Below, piece by piece: positions 1 through 8,551 of a stretch of 62,643 bases of DNA. The notes below the pieces were generated by a model. That model ran no database searches. It was not told the origin of the DNA and saw nothing but the letters and a program-made list of their open reading frames with translations. The stretch covers positions 1 to 62,643 of the forward strand of contig JADDKJ010000016.1 in assembly GCA_033717875.1 (NCBI GenBank). The letters run 5' to 3'. Numbering within the stretch: the first letter of the stretch is position 1; every line of letters begins with the position of its first letter. The position numbers were made by a program, and so were the translations under genes. This stretch comes from SBBG01 sp033717875 (GTDB lineage: Bacteria > Pseudomonadota > Gammaproteobacteria > Ga0077554 > Ga007554).

Positions 1-71
1 AGATCAACATCCGCTACGTACCACGGCTCGGTAATGCCCAAGGCTGTCTCAAAAAGCTTTTCACTCATCAT
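1..71 (-). CDS. ISL3-family transposase, N-terminus only (cut by window edge)
   Basis: The minus strand reads MMSEKLFETALGITEPWYV and continues off the left edge, so only about 23 codons are present. A short N-terminus ending in PWYV is typical of ISL3-family transposases, which carry a zinc-finger region followed by a DDE domain; neither is in view. The second ATG (66-68) is an equally good start. The family call rests on this N-terminus and on the terminal-repeat-like sequence just behind it. Confidence 0.6.
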   Translation of the reverse strand, partial: MMSEKLFETALGITEPWYVADVD

Positions 72-136
72 GGTCAGGTCACTGGCTGATCAGGGGCGCT
101 ACTATATGACTACCCACTCAAATTTCAAAAGAGGCT
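1..136. mobile_element. End of an ISL3-like insertion sequence
   Basis: Read on the minus strand, about 110-136 begins GCCTCTTTTGAAATTTGAG and lies some 40 bases before the transposase start. This resembles ISL3 terminal inverted repeats (GGCTCTTC-type, then an AT-rich stretch). The other end is outside the window. The boundary near 134-136 is approximate because the 8-bp target duplication cannot be checked. Confidence 0.5.
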
Positions 137-214
137 AAAAAACTGCGTCATTTAACTTCCCGCATTAAAGACGAGCTGGAAAAGGAAATCAAGCCGCTCC
201 ATAAAGCGGCGTAA
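137..214 (+). pseudogene. C-terminal remnant of a gene interrupted by the ISL3-like element
   Basis: Right of the IS end, an open frame without a start codon encodes KKLRHLTSRIKDELEKEI and a further seven residues (KPLHKAA), ending with TAA at 212-214. The charged, helix-forming composition and the abrupt start at the IS boundary suggest the tail of a split gene. I do not recognise the protein; it could also be chance coding. Confidence 0.35.
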
Positions 215-222
215 ACCCAAGG

Positions 223-1836
223 CTAATGCCTCAGCACGATCCTCTGCACCACCTGGGAATTATCCGCCGGAAACACGTAGCTGCCTACCTCGCCCCGCAA
301 GTCGGGCGCGGCTTCCGCGATATTGGCCTTCACATAGGTTTCCAGCGCTTTCAAATCAGCGATACCGTTCATCAATCCTTCCAGCAAGTAATAGGTGATC
401 CAGTTGGTCGCATCGCCGGTCGCCGTTGAGTTTGCGCCGATGATGTACGCCCCCGGATAGCTCTCGTTATCCACGGGTATCGTGGTGGCGCTCCTGCACG
501 CGGAAATCAGGAAAATCATTTTCTTGCCGACCGGCTGCGGCTGTTTCTTGAATACCCGGGCAGAATTCCCGCTGTGGCTGCGCGATACCACGATATCTAC
601 GGCATCCAGATGGGCATTGATGTCATAACCTTTTTGATCTTCGGGATCGGCCTGTATCAAGACCAGAATGATGCGGCCTTTTTCAAGATGGACGCCATCT
701 TCATTCTTGGCAAAGATACGATAGCCATGTGACCTGAAAAAACCCAGCGTTGTCTGATAATAATCCTTCCAGGCATCCTTATCGGCAAACACGACATGCA
801 CCATCAATGGCGTGCGGCCAAGTATTTCCTCGAGCGACAGACTCTCTTCAACCTTGATCCCGCTTTTCTGCGCGATGCTTGTGATTTTTGCGGCCTGCGC
901 GGCATCATTCAGTTGCGATAACGGGTTCTTGTAGACGACGATCAGCGCGGCAAGAAGCCGCTTGTTTTTCCCCGTAGCTTGGTCATGAAGCCGCAACAAA
1001 TATTCCTGAAATTCTCGCTGATACGGAAAATCCGTGGCATGAATAACGTCTTCGACAAACAAGGCCAATCTCAGCGCCAGGGTATTTATTTCCTCGGCGG
1101 ACAATTCCTTGAACAACAGATCCATGATCGCCCGCAAGGAAGGCGGACTGTTCACGACACGGTGCAGCATGCTGAAATGGGCTGACTGCAAGATGAAATC
1201 TTTGTAAAACAGTCCTCTTGGATCCAGCTCATGCAGGAAGGTGTTCAGATCCTTGCCTTGGCTCCGGGCCTGTGTTTCCAGCTCCATGAAAATCATTTCC
1301 GCCAGCGCGGCGAAGTTTTCTTTGGCGAGATACGCGACATACAGGACATGCGGATCATTCTGGAAACTGCTGTCCCTTAATCTGATCCGCAAGTTCTTCT
1401 CACTGTGCTGGGTCAGGTACATTTCTCGCAGCACAGCGACCTTGTCTTCTCCGATTCGCCTCAACATGGCAATCGCCCGGTCATTGCCTTCGCCATTGGC
1501 CAGGTCGAGCAAGACATTCATCGCCGCACCATTGCCATGGGAGGCAAGAAAAGCCAATGGCCAGATCGCGTTTCTTTGTTTGAATTCTTCAGGGCTCAGC
1601 CGGGCGATTTCTTCCCTCACGCGCGGCTTGTAGGACATTTCTCCCATCAGCATGTGGTAGCTCACGGCATCGCTCGCCGCCTGATCCACCCATCGGGCAA
1701 TGGATGGTTCTTCCTGAGCGCTCAGGCCATCGGCCGCCCGCAAAAGGGAAGGGGAACAGAATAGCAGCCATAGCAGGAAGCCCAAAAAGATGGACACCTT
1801 GCATGGCTTACATCGAGGGTGGAGTTTTGTGTCCAT
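223..1836 (-). CDS. Secreted protein with a caspase-like (clan CD) C-terminal region
   Basis: A 537-residue protein with an N-terminal hydrophobic segment (about 14-34, ending LLRAADG) that looks like a signal peptide, so export is expected. Residues 40-310 are helix-rich with no motif I recognise. The C-terminal part (about 340-500) alternates predicted beta strands with two notable motifs: DIVVSRSHSG (H421) and MIFLISACRSA (C447). A histidine followed by small residues after one hydrophobic strand, and a cysteine in a strand-Ala-Cys-Arg-Ser context, is the arrangement of caspase/gingipain-like cysteine peptidases. The later PGAYIIGANSTATGDATN would fit the following loop. Sequence shows the motifs; peptidase activity is inference. 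It stands alone and runs towards the left edge. Confidence 0.6.
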   Translation of the reverse strand: MDTKLHPRCKPCKVSIFLGFLLWLLFCSPSLLRAADGLSAQEEPSIARWVDQAASDAVSYHMLMGEMSYKPRVREEIARLSPEEFKQRNAIWPLAFLASHGNGAAMNVLLDLANGEGNDRAIAMLRRIGEDKVAVLREMYLTQHSEKNLRIRLRDSSFQNDPHVLYVAYLAKENFAALAEMIFMELETQARSQGKDLNTFLHELDPRGLFYKDFILQSAHFSMLHRVVNSPPSLRAIMDLLFKELSAEEINTLALRLALFVEDVIHATDFPYQREFQEYLLRLHDQATGKNKRLLAALIVVYKNPLSQLNDAAQAAKITSIAQKSGIKVEESLSLEEILGRTPLMVHVVFADKDAWKDYYQTTLGFFRSHGYRIFAKNEDGVHLEKGRIILVLIQADPEDQKGYDINAHLDAVDIVVSRSHSGNSARVFKKQPQPVGKKMIFLISACRSATTIPVDNESYPGAYIIGANSTATGDATNWITYYLLEGLMNGIADLKALETYVKANIAEAAPDLRGEVGSYVFPADNSQVVQRIVLRH

Positions 1837-1918
1837 GGCGCCACCGGGATTTGGCGGGCGAAGTGCGGATCGCCTGGAGTCCGCATCCTATTTTCTTGAG
1901 ATGGTGGCGCCTTGACGG

Positions 1919-4225
1919 TTAATCAATCCCCGGGGGCGGCGGGGCAAGCACTTCGCGCATGCCGTTGGATTGCAGTGGACCGACCACGCCGGCGCGCTCC
2001 ATCTCTTCGATCAGGCGGGCGGCGCGGTTGTAGCCGATCTTGAGGCGGCGTTGTACACCGGAGATGGAGGCGCGGCGCGATTCGGTGACGATACGCAGCG
2101 CCTGGTCATAGAGCGGATCGGCTTCGCCGCCGGGCGGCAGGTCTTCGCCCCGGTAGTCTCCGCCCTCCGCGGCGTCCTCTCCTTGCAGGATTTCGTCGAG
2201 ATACTGCGGCTCGCCCGCGCGCTTGAGGTGATCGACCACCTTGTGCACCTCGTGGTCGGCGACAAACGCGCCATGCACGCGCACCGGCACGCCGGTGCCG
2301 GGGGCGAGGTACAGCATGTCGCCGTGTCCCAGCAGTTGCTCAGCGCCCATCTGATCGAGGATGGTGCGCGAGTCGATCTTGGACGACACCTGGAAGGCGA
2401 TGCGGGTGGGAATGTTGGCCTTGATCAAGCCGGTGATGACATCCACCGAGGGGCGCTGGGTGGCGAGAACCAGGTGTATGCCGGCGGCGCGCGCCTTCTG
2501 CGCCAGGCGGGCGATCAGTTCTTCCACCTTCTTGCCCACCACCATCATCATGTCGGCCAGCTCGTCGACCACCACAACAATGTAAGGCAACGGCGCCAAC
2601 TCGGGCACCGTCATGCCTTCCATGGGCTTGAACAAGGGGTCGGTGATCGGCTGACCGGCGTCGATCGCCTCCTGCACCTTTTTGTTATACCCGCCGATAT
2701 TGCGCACGCCAAGCGCCGACATCAGCCGGTAACGCTTGTCCATTTCCGCCACGCACCAGCGCAGCGCGTAGGCCGCCTCCTTCATGTCCGTCACCACTGG
2801 CGCGAGCAGATGCGGAATGCCCTCGTAGATCGACAATTCCAGCATCTTGGGATCGATCATGATCAGGCGCGCGTCCCGGGGCGTGGCGTTGTACAGCAAG
2901 CTCAGGATCATGGCGTTGACCGCCACCGATTTGCCCGAGCCGGTGGTGCCCGCCACCAGCAGATGCGGCATACGGGCGAGATCCACCACCACCGGATGGC
3001 CGGCGATGTCCTTGCCCAGCGCCAGGCTCAGTGGCGAGGTTGCGCTGTCGTATTCCTTGGAACGCAGAATCTCGGAGAGGCGCACGATTTCCCGGTGCTC
3101 GTTGGGAATCTCCAGGCCGACCACCGATTTGCCGGGAATGATTTCCACCACGCGCACGCTGATCACCGACAGCGAACGCGCCAGATCCTTGGCCAACGCG
3201 GTGATCTGACTCACCTTCACACCGGCGGCGGGCTGCAACTCGAAGCGGGTGATGACCGGCCCCGGATGCACCTCCACCACTTGGGCGTCGATGCCGAAGT
3301 CCTTCAGCTTCATTTCGACCTGGCGCGACATGGCCTCCAGCGCCTGTGGAGACATCGCCTCCTTGTGCGGCTCGGCGGGATCGAGCAGGGCCAGGGGCGG
3401 CAGTTCGGTTTCGGCCGGGTGCTCGAACATCGGGATCGATATCTGCCGCTCCTTCTCCACTCGAGGGCTGGACTCGATCTTCTTGATCACCGGCTCGATG
3501 CGCGGGGGAGGACGCTTTTCGCGCTGTGACTTGTCGGCCTCCAGGGCATCGCCACGCTCCTGACGCGCGCGGCGTCCGGCCAGATTCTCCCGGAATCTCA
3601 GCCAGGCTTGGCGTGTGTTCTCGAAGGTCTGCAAGGTCAACCGCCCCGTGGCGTCCATTAGACGAAACCACGACAGGCCGGTAAAAAGCGTTACACCGGC
3701 GAGAAACAGCGCCAGCAGGAAGAGTGTCGCGCCGACCGCACTGAACGAGTCCGTCAGCGTCTTCGACACGACATCGCCGAGGATGCCGCCCGAATCAAGT
3801 GGCAGCGCCGACACATCCCCACTGAAACGCAGCGTCGCCAGCCCACTGCCCGCCGCCATCGTCAGCACAAACCCCGCCGCGCGCAGGCCGAGATGCCGCA
3901 AGGCTTCCACGCTGTCCGCCTCACGCTCGCGGTACAGCAGCCAGCCGCCGACACCCACCATCACCGGAAACAGGTAGGCGAAATAACCGAAGACATAGAG
4001 AAACAGGTCCGAAAACCATGCACCCGCCACCCCGCCGCTGTTCTCCACCCTGTCCGTCAAGCCGGTGTGCGACCAGCCTGGGTCGGAGGGATGGTAGGTG
4101 ACCAGCGATACCAGCAGGTAAATCGCTATCGCCCCCAGCACCAGCAACGCGCCCTCGCGCACGCCCCGGGTGACCTGGCCGATGAGCGGCGCCCTGTCCT
4201 GTTTTTTGCGTGTTGCCTGCGCCAA
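1919..4225 (-). CDS. ftsK: DNA translocase FtsK
   Basis: Septal DNA pump that clears and orients the terminus during division. The N-terminus has four or five membrane segments, then a charged linker and the alpha domain. The RecA-type motor follows, with Walker A GTTGSGKS, Walker B-like LIMIDPKMLE and VVVVDELADMM, and a C-terminal winged-helix gamma domain (RRLKIGYNRAARLIEEME). The frame is open upstream to 4369, but that part is encoded by the hairpin repeat at 4247-4395. I choose TTG at 4225 because AGAGAGG lies 9 bases before it and the resulting 768 residues match the family; ATG at 4267 is the alternative. Confidence 0.95.
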   Translation of the reverse strand: MAQATRKKQDRAPLIGQVTRGVREGALLVLGAIAIYLLVSLVTYHPSDPGWSHTGLTDRVENSGGVAGAWFSDLFLYVFGYFAYLFPVMVGVGGWLLYREREADSVEALRHLGLRAAGFVLTMAAGSGLATLRFSGDVSALPLDSGGILGDVVSKTLTDSFSAVGATLFLLALFLAGVTLFTGLSWFRLMDATGRLTLQTFENTRQAWLRFRENLAGRRARQERGDALEADKSQREKRPPPRIEPVIKKIESSPRVEKERQISIPMFEHPAETELPPLALLDPAEPHKEAMSPQALEAMSRQVEMKLKDFGIDAQVVEVHPGPVITRFELQPAAGVKVSQITALAKDLARSLSVISVRVVEIIPGKSVVGLEIPNEHREIVRLSEILRSKEYDSATSPLSLALGKDIAGHPVVVDLARMPHLLVAGTTGSGKSVAVNAMILSLLYNATPRDARLIMIDPKMLELSIYEGIPHLLAPVVTDMKEAAYALRWCVAEMDKRYRLMSALGVRNIGGYNKKVQEAIDAGQPITDPLFKPMEGMTVPELAPLPYIVVVVDELADMMMVVGKKVEELIARLAQKARAAGIHLVLATQRPSVDVITGLIKANIPTRIAFQVSSKIDSRTILDQMGAEQLLGHGDMLYLAPGTGVPVRVHGAFVADHEVHKVVDHLKRAGEPQYLDEILQGEDAAEGGDYRGEDLPPGGEADPLYDQALRIVTESRRASISGVQRRLKIGYNRAARLIEEMERAGVVGPLQSNGMREVLAPPPPGID

Positions 4226-4246
4226 AACTTCAAACCTCTCTATTTG

Positions 4247-4395
4247 GGAAGCGCTGAATAATTCCATCCCGGAATTCTCAGCGCACGGAAAGCAAAAATG
4301 TGATTTTTGCTTTCCTTCATTTTCAATGGCTACCGCCATCGAAAATGGCGGCACTTCCATATGCCGCACGGAAGCGCTGATAAATCAGCGCTTCC
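4247..4395. repeat. MITE-like element of nested hairpins at the 5' end of ftsK
   Basis: A 149-bp unit bounded by inverted GGAAGCGCTGA (4247-4257) and TCAGCGCTTCC (4385-4395). Inside, five successive hairpins can be seen: GCGCTGA/TCAGCGC (4251-4284), GGAAAGCAAAAAT/ATTTTTGCTTTCC (4288-4315), TTTCAATGGC with a near complement (4321-4344), GCGGCA/TGCCGC (4349-4367) and GGAAGCGCTGA/TCAGCGCTTCC (4370-4395). It ends only 5 bases from the ftsK ribosome-binding site. No coding capacity is apparent. Confidence 0.75.
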
Positions 4396-4461
4396 TTTGC
4401 CAGCAGTCCAATGTGTAGCATATTATACAGTCCCTTGAGTCATTCCGTGGTATTCAAAAAC

Positions 4462-5424
4462 ATGAGCCAGACCAAACACTGCCGCCTTCTGATCCTCGGT
4501 TCCGGCCCCGCCGGCTATACCGCCGCCGTCTATGCCGCGCGCGCCAACCTCAAGCCCGTGCTCGTCACCGGCCTGCAACAGGGCGGCCAGTTGACCACCA
4601 CCACCGACGTGGACAACTGGCCCGGCGACGCCCAGGGCGTGCAAGGCCCCGAGTTGATGGAGCGCATGCTCCAGCACGCCGAACGCTTCGGCACCGAGAT
4701 CATCTTCGACCACATCAACCAGGCGGAGTTGCAGCAACGCCCCTTCCGCCTCACCGGCGACAGCGGCGTCTACACCTGCGACGCGCTGATCATCGCCACC
4801 GGCGCCTCGGCCATGTACCTCGGCCTACCCTCGGAAGAAGCCTACAAGGGCCGCGGCGTGTCGGGCTGCGCCACCTGCGACGGATTCTTTTACAGGAACC
4901 AGCCCGTGGCCGTGATCGGCGGCGGCAACACCGCCGTGGAAGAGGCGCTGTACCTGTCCAACATCGCCTCTCACGTCACCGTGGTGCACCGCCGCGACAA
5001 ATTCAAGTCGGAAAAAATCCTCGCCGACCACCTGATGGAAAAGGTCAACGGCGGCAAGGTCAGCATCGAATGGAACAGCACCCTCGATGAAGTGCTGGGC
5101 GACGCCAAGGGCGTCAACGGCATGCGCATCAAGAGCACCGTCGACGGCGGCACCAAGGACATCCCGCTGCAAGGCGTGTTCATCGCCATCGGCCACAAAC
5201 CCAACACCGAATTGTTCACCGGCCAACTGGAGATGAACGGCGGCTACCTGAAGGTCAAGAGCGGCTCCGAAGGCAACGCCACCGCCACCAGCATCCCCGG
5301 CGTGTTCGCCGCCGGCGACGTCGCCGACCACATCTACCGCCAGGCCATCACCTCGGCGGGATCGGGCTGCATGGCGGCGCTGGATGCGGAGAAGTATTTG
5401 GATGGCTTGGGGAAAGCGGGTTGA
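4462..5424 (+). CDS. trxB: Thioredoxin-disulfide reductase
   Basis: FAD- and NADPH-dependent reductase that regenerates cytosolic thioredoxin. The protein shows the FAD-binding GSGPAG (residues 13-18), the redox-active CATCDG (C136, C139), the NADPH-binding GGGNTA and the second FAD motif GVFAAGDV near the C-terminus. At 320 residues it has normal family length. ATG at 4462 (MSQTKH) is chosen over the upstream in-frame start because homology begins there. It is divergent from ftsK, a common arrangement in Gammaproteobacteria. The short upstream region shares space with the ftsK-proximal repeat. Confidence 0.96.
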   Translation: MSQTKHCRLLILGSGPAGYTAAVYAARANLKPVLVTGLQQGGQLTTTTDVDNWPGDAQGVQGPELMERMLQHAERFGTEIIFDHINQAELQQRPFRLTGDSGVYTCDALIIATGASAMYLGLPSEEAYKGRGVSGCATCDGFFYRNQPVAVIGGGNTAVEEALYLSNIASHVTVVHRRDKFKSEKILADHLMEKVNGGKVSIEWNSTLDEVLGDAKGVNGMRIKSTVDGGTKDIPLQGVFIAIGHKPNTELFTGQLEMNGGYLKVKSGSEGNATATSIPGVFAAGDVADHIYRQAITSAGSGCMAALDAEKYLDGLGKAG

Positions 5425-5460
5425 TTCCAACGGTGAGCACATCAATGTTTGGAGACATCC

Positions 5461-5682
5461 ATGATCAGAACCGTTGAAGCGATTATCGATGAACAAGGCA
5501 GGGTGCGATTGCTTGAATCCATCAGCCTTCCCGAGGCGCATCGCGCCCTGGTAACCATTCTGGATGAAGGCCCCTCCGCACCCGCCAGTGAAACCGCATT
5601 ACTGAGCGAGACGGCCCTTGCCGCGGATTGGAATCGCCCGGAGGAGGACGCCGCATGGTCACACCTGCAACCGGCTCGGTAG
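5461..5682 (+). CDS. Putative antitoxin of a MazF/PemK-type pair
   Basis: A 73-residue protein starting MIRTVEAIIDEQGRVRL, a short beta-rich N-terminus like those of small DNA-binding antitoxins of the AbrB-like or AF2212-like kind, with an acidic tail (EEDAAW) that could occupy a toxin. The start is ATG 5461, placed by TTGGAGA just upstream; the TTG at 5449 is less likely. Its 3' end overlaps the next gene by 28 bases, which suggests translational coupling. The antitoxin role is inferred from its neighbour; the DNA-binding fold is not certain. Confidence 0.7.
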   Translation: MIRTVEAIIDEQGRVRLLESISLPEAHRALVTILDEGPSAPASETALLSETALAADWNRPEEDAAWSHLQPAR

Positions 5683-5996
5683 TACTGGTTCCCTTTCCTT
5701 TCTCCGACTTGTCTCAATCAAAACTTCGCCCCGCCGTAGTCCTTGCCGATACGGCAAAGGGCGACTGGATCTTGTGCCAGGTTACCAGCAATGCCTACGC
5801 CGACCCCTTGGCGGTACCACTTGCCACCGGCGACTTCCACGAAGGAACGCTTCGGATCGTAAGTTATGCCCGCCCAGGGAAACTATTCACTGCCAATAGC
5901 GATCTCCTGATCACAGAGGTTGGCCGCTTGAAACAAGAGTCATTCCTGAAGGTCGTCAATGCCGTGATCGATTTATTGGAAGCATCAACCCGGTAA
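5655..5996 (+). CDS. MazF/PemK-family toxin (endoribonuclease)
   Basis: A 113-residue protein with the N-terminal signature of PemK/MazF-like toxins: GSVVLVPFPFSDLSQSKLRPAVVLA, then a second strand pair ending PLAVPL and a C-terminal helix. Members are ribosome-independent mRNA interferases neutralised by a partner antitoxin. ATG 5655 has GGAGG 8 bases upstream and lies inside the antitoxin gene. The next gene begins 8 bases after the stop, so the pair may be transcribed with it. RNase activity is known for the family, not shown here. Confidence 0.85.
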   Translation: MVTPATGSVVLVPFPFSDLSQSKLRPAVVLADTAKGDWILCQVTSNAYADPLAVPLATGDFHEGTLRIVSYARPGKLFTANSDLLITEVGRLKQESFLKVVNAVIDLLEASTR

Positions 5997-6004
5997 ACCC
6001 TCTG

Positions 6005-7153
6005 GTGCGACACTTGCGCCTCGCCCTCCTCGACAATCTGGCCACCCTCCCTGCCGCCCAATGGAACACGCTGGCGGGCAACGACAACCCTTTCCTGCGC
6101 CACGAATTCCTCGTCGCACTGGAGCGCCACCACTGTGTCGGCGCCGAAGCGGGGTGGTGGCCTCAACACCTGACCGTTGAAGACAACGGCCAACTGCTCG
6201 GCGCCGTGCCGATGTACCTCAAGGACAACTCCTACGGCGAGTTCGTGTTCGACTGGGCCTGGGCCGAGGCCTATGAGCGGGCGCGATTGCGCTATTATCC
6301 GAAACTGGTCGCCGCCGTCCCCTACACTCCCGCCACCGGCCCGCGTCTGCTGGTGGGCGACGGACCGCAACGCGAAACCGTCGCCGATAGGCTGATCGAA
6401 GGCGCGCTGGATCATGCCCGTCGCCTGAACGTCTCAGGTTTGCATTGGCTATTCACCCACGAGACCGATACCCAACGCCTGGAACGGCACGGCCTGTTGC
6501 GACGCGTCGGCTGCCAATACCACTGGACGAATCAGGGCTACCGCGATTTCGACGATTTTCTCAACGCTCTTTCCGCCGAAAAACGCAAGAAAATCAAGCG
6601 CGAGCGCAGAGAGGTGAACAAGGCGGGTATGACACTGGAACTGTTGGACGGCCATCACACCAGCGAAGAACAATGGGACATCTTTCACGCCTTTTATCAA
6701 TCCACCTTCGACAGAAAATGGGGCATCGCCTCGCTGACCCCCGGTTTCTTCAAGGAATTGGGCAGAACCATGCCGGACCAGACCTTGCTCATCCTCGCCC
6801 GCCACGGCGGACGGTACGTCGCAGGTGCCTTCTTCCTGCGCGGCCGCGACACCCTTTACGGCCGCCACTGGGGCTGCAATGAACACTTCCACAGCCTGCA
6901 CTTCGAAGCCTGCTACTACCGTGCCATCGACTACTGCATCGAACACGGCCTGAAACGCTTCGAAGCCGGCGCCCAGGGCGAACACAAAATCAGCCGCGGT
7001 TTCCTGCCCACACCCACCTATTCCGCCCACTGGATTGTCCATCCCGGCTTCCGCAACGCCATCGAAGACTTTCTGGAGCGCGAAAAAATCGTGATGGAAA
7101 GACAGATGAGGGAGCTGGCCGGGCATTCGCCGTATAAATGCGGGGCGGATTAG
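6005..7153 (+). CDS. FemAB/GNAT-like acyltransferase (COG3146 type)
   Basis: A 382-residue cytosolic protein of the family often annotated as DUF482 or peptidogalycan biosynthesis, with a double GNAT fold. Typical stretches are NPFLRHEFLVALE near the N-terminus, MYLKDNSYGEFVFDWAW, TPATGPRLLV and, in the second half, FEAGAQGEHKISRGFLP. The substrate is unknown. The start is GTG 6005, with a weak ribosome-binding site. It follows the toxin gene by 8 bases and is probably co-transcribed with it. A stretch rich in Lys and Arg (KRKKIKRERREVNKAG type) separates the two halves. Confidence 0.85.
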   Translation: MRHLRLALLDNLATLPAAQWNTLAGNDNPFLRHEFLVALERHHCVGAEAGWWPQHLTVEDNGQLLGAVPMYLKDNSYGEFVFDWAWAEAYERARLRYYPKLVAAVPYTPATGPRLLVGDGPQRETVADRLIEGALDHARRLNVSGLHWLFTHETDTQRLERHGLLRRVGCQYHWTNQGYRDFDDFLNALSAEKRKKIKRERREVNKAGMTLELLDGHHTSEEQWDIFHAFYQSTFDRKWGIASLTPGFFKELGRTMPDQTLLILARHGGRYVAGAFFLRGRDTLYGRHWGCNEHFHSLHFEACYYRAIDYCIEHGLKRFEAGAQGEHKISRGFLPTPTYSAHWIVHPGFRNAIEDFLEREKIVMERQMRELAGHSPYKCGAD

Positions 7154-7379
7154 AACCTGTTCTTAGCGGCAGCGCCGCGAGACCCGCTCCGCGCCCCAAA
7201 ATCCACTCTCTTCATAGGTTTTTTCTGAGAACACCCTAAACCTCCACCCCTCCCCTGCCGATATATCTATCGAGAGGACACACGCAAAGCTTCGTCGGTA
7301 TTTCAGACGAGGATTTTTAACACTGGACATCAGAACGCCCACGGACGAGACCGATCCACCCCCGTAACAAGGCGCGACT

Positions 7380-8429
7380 GTGGCCACATTATCGAAAAAT
7401 CGGCTTCTTTCGCTGGGCAAGTGGTGGCTGCTGGCCGCCATCATCATACCCGCCCATGCGGCGCCGCCCTTCGCTCTGAACTGGGATACTCCGGCAACCG
7501 GACTCAACAATCAAGCGGGATTCAGGTGCAATATGGGCGTCGCGGATGCAGGCAACGGCTGCAACACAGTGCCGGCCGGATCGTTCGGCAACATCAGCGA
7601 CCCTGACAAGACACCTTTTCTGCAGCAGTTCCTCACCGGTGCGGACGGAAGAACCTACTATCACATGATTATCGGCAGCGTCGATAGCAACGGCAATCCT
7701 ATCGTGCCGACCGCGGCCAACGAGTCCACCATCCCTTGGGCACAGGAGGTATTCATACAACGAGGTACCAGTAACTGCGTGGCGGAAGGTTGTTCCTACA
7801 GCGGTGGAGACGAAAACGGCTTCGGCACGGACGGCGGCAATGGTTTCGATCCACTCCTGAACAATATGACCTCCGGTAGCACGGGAAACCGCTCCGGCTT
7901 TCCTACCCGCGTCATTATGAAAGAGGTGATGAACGATGGACAAATGTCGCAGACATTCCTGAAAAGCGACCTTAACGTCAAACCCAAGATCACCCAAAAC
8001 ATCACGACGCCCGACATGACGGCCGAATACGTGCTGGACATGAGCAACAGCAATTACAGCACCAACACCACACCGGGAGTCATGACCAACAAGGTTAATC
8101 TCACCGGCGCCAATGCCGGAATCATGGGTAATTTCGACGCCAACGGCCCCAGTGGCGATTTCATGACGGCCAACAAACAGAACTCGAACATCACAGGAGG
8201 ACGCTATACCTTCGTCGAAGGCACAGGAGGCTCAAGCCAGACGTTCGGGCAGGGAACCTATTCCTATATAGGCGGAGGGGACGACTCCGTCAGCAACCTA
8301 GACTGGAACGCCTTCCGCGATGCCGCGGAAAATCCTCTCAAATACGGCACGAACCCGGCGGTGACGCGAAAGAGATCGGGAAACATCTGCAAGGGTAGCA
8401 CGTCGGGTTCGATACCCCCGGGCTGCTGA
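7380..8429 (+). CDS. Secreted Asn/Gly/Thr-rich protein of unknown function
   Basis: A 349-residue protein with a convincing signal peptide (LLSLGKWWLLAAIIIPAHA, cleavage before APP). The mature part is rich in Asn, Gly, Ser and Thr and nearly free of Lys-rich segments, a composition common in surface or extracellular proteins. Cysteines occur in small groups (CNMGVADAGNGCN; CVAEGC; a C-terminal CKGSTSGSIPPGC), which may form disulfides. No domain is recognised. The start is GTG 7380 with no clear ribosome-binding site. It is flanked by a 226-base gap upstream, in which I see no gene, and by the convergent aldolase gene. Confidence 0.65.
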   Translation: MATLSKNRLLSLGKWWLLAAIIIPAHAAPPFALNWDTPATGLNNQAGFRCNMGVADAGNGCNTVPAGSFGNISDPDKTPFLQQFLTGADGRTYYHMIIGSVDSNGNPIVPTAANESTIPWAQEVFIQRGTSNCVAEGCSYSGGDENGFGTDGGNGFDPLLNNMTSGSTGNRSGFPTRVIMKEVMNDGQMSQTFLKSDLNVKPKITQNITTPDMTAEYVLDMSNSNYSTNTTPGVMTNKVNLTGANAGIMGNFDANGPSGDFMTANKQNSNITGGRYTFVEGTGGSSQTFGQGTYSYIGGGDDSVSNLDWNAFRDAAENPLKYGTNPAVTRKRSGNICKGSTSGSIPPGC

Positions 8430-8551
8430 GCGCGGCCGCGACTCAAAATTGCAGCACAGCCAGCCCCGGCATCCTTGAGAATTTCTCCGTATTGGCCGTC
8501 AGCACCGGAAATCCATGTCTGACCACCGTTGCCTTTTATTATCTCCGCCCA

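Noticed and set aside
1970..3529. 519-codon open frame opposite ftsK
   Set aside because: Shadow of ftsK; no domain and extreme His/Gln content.
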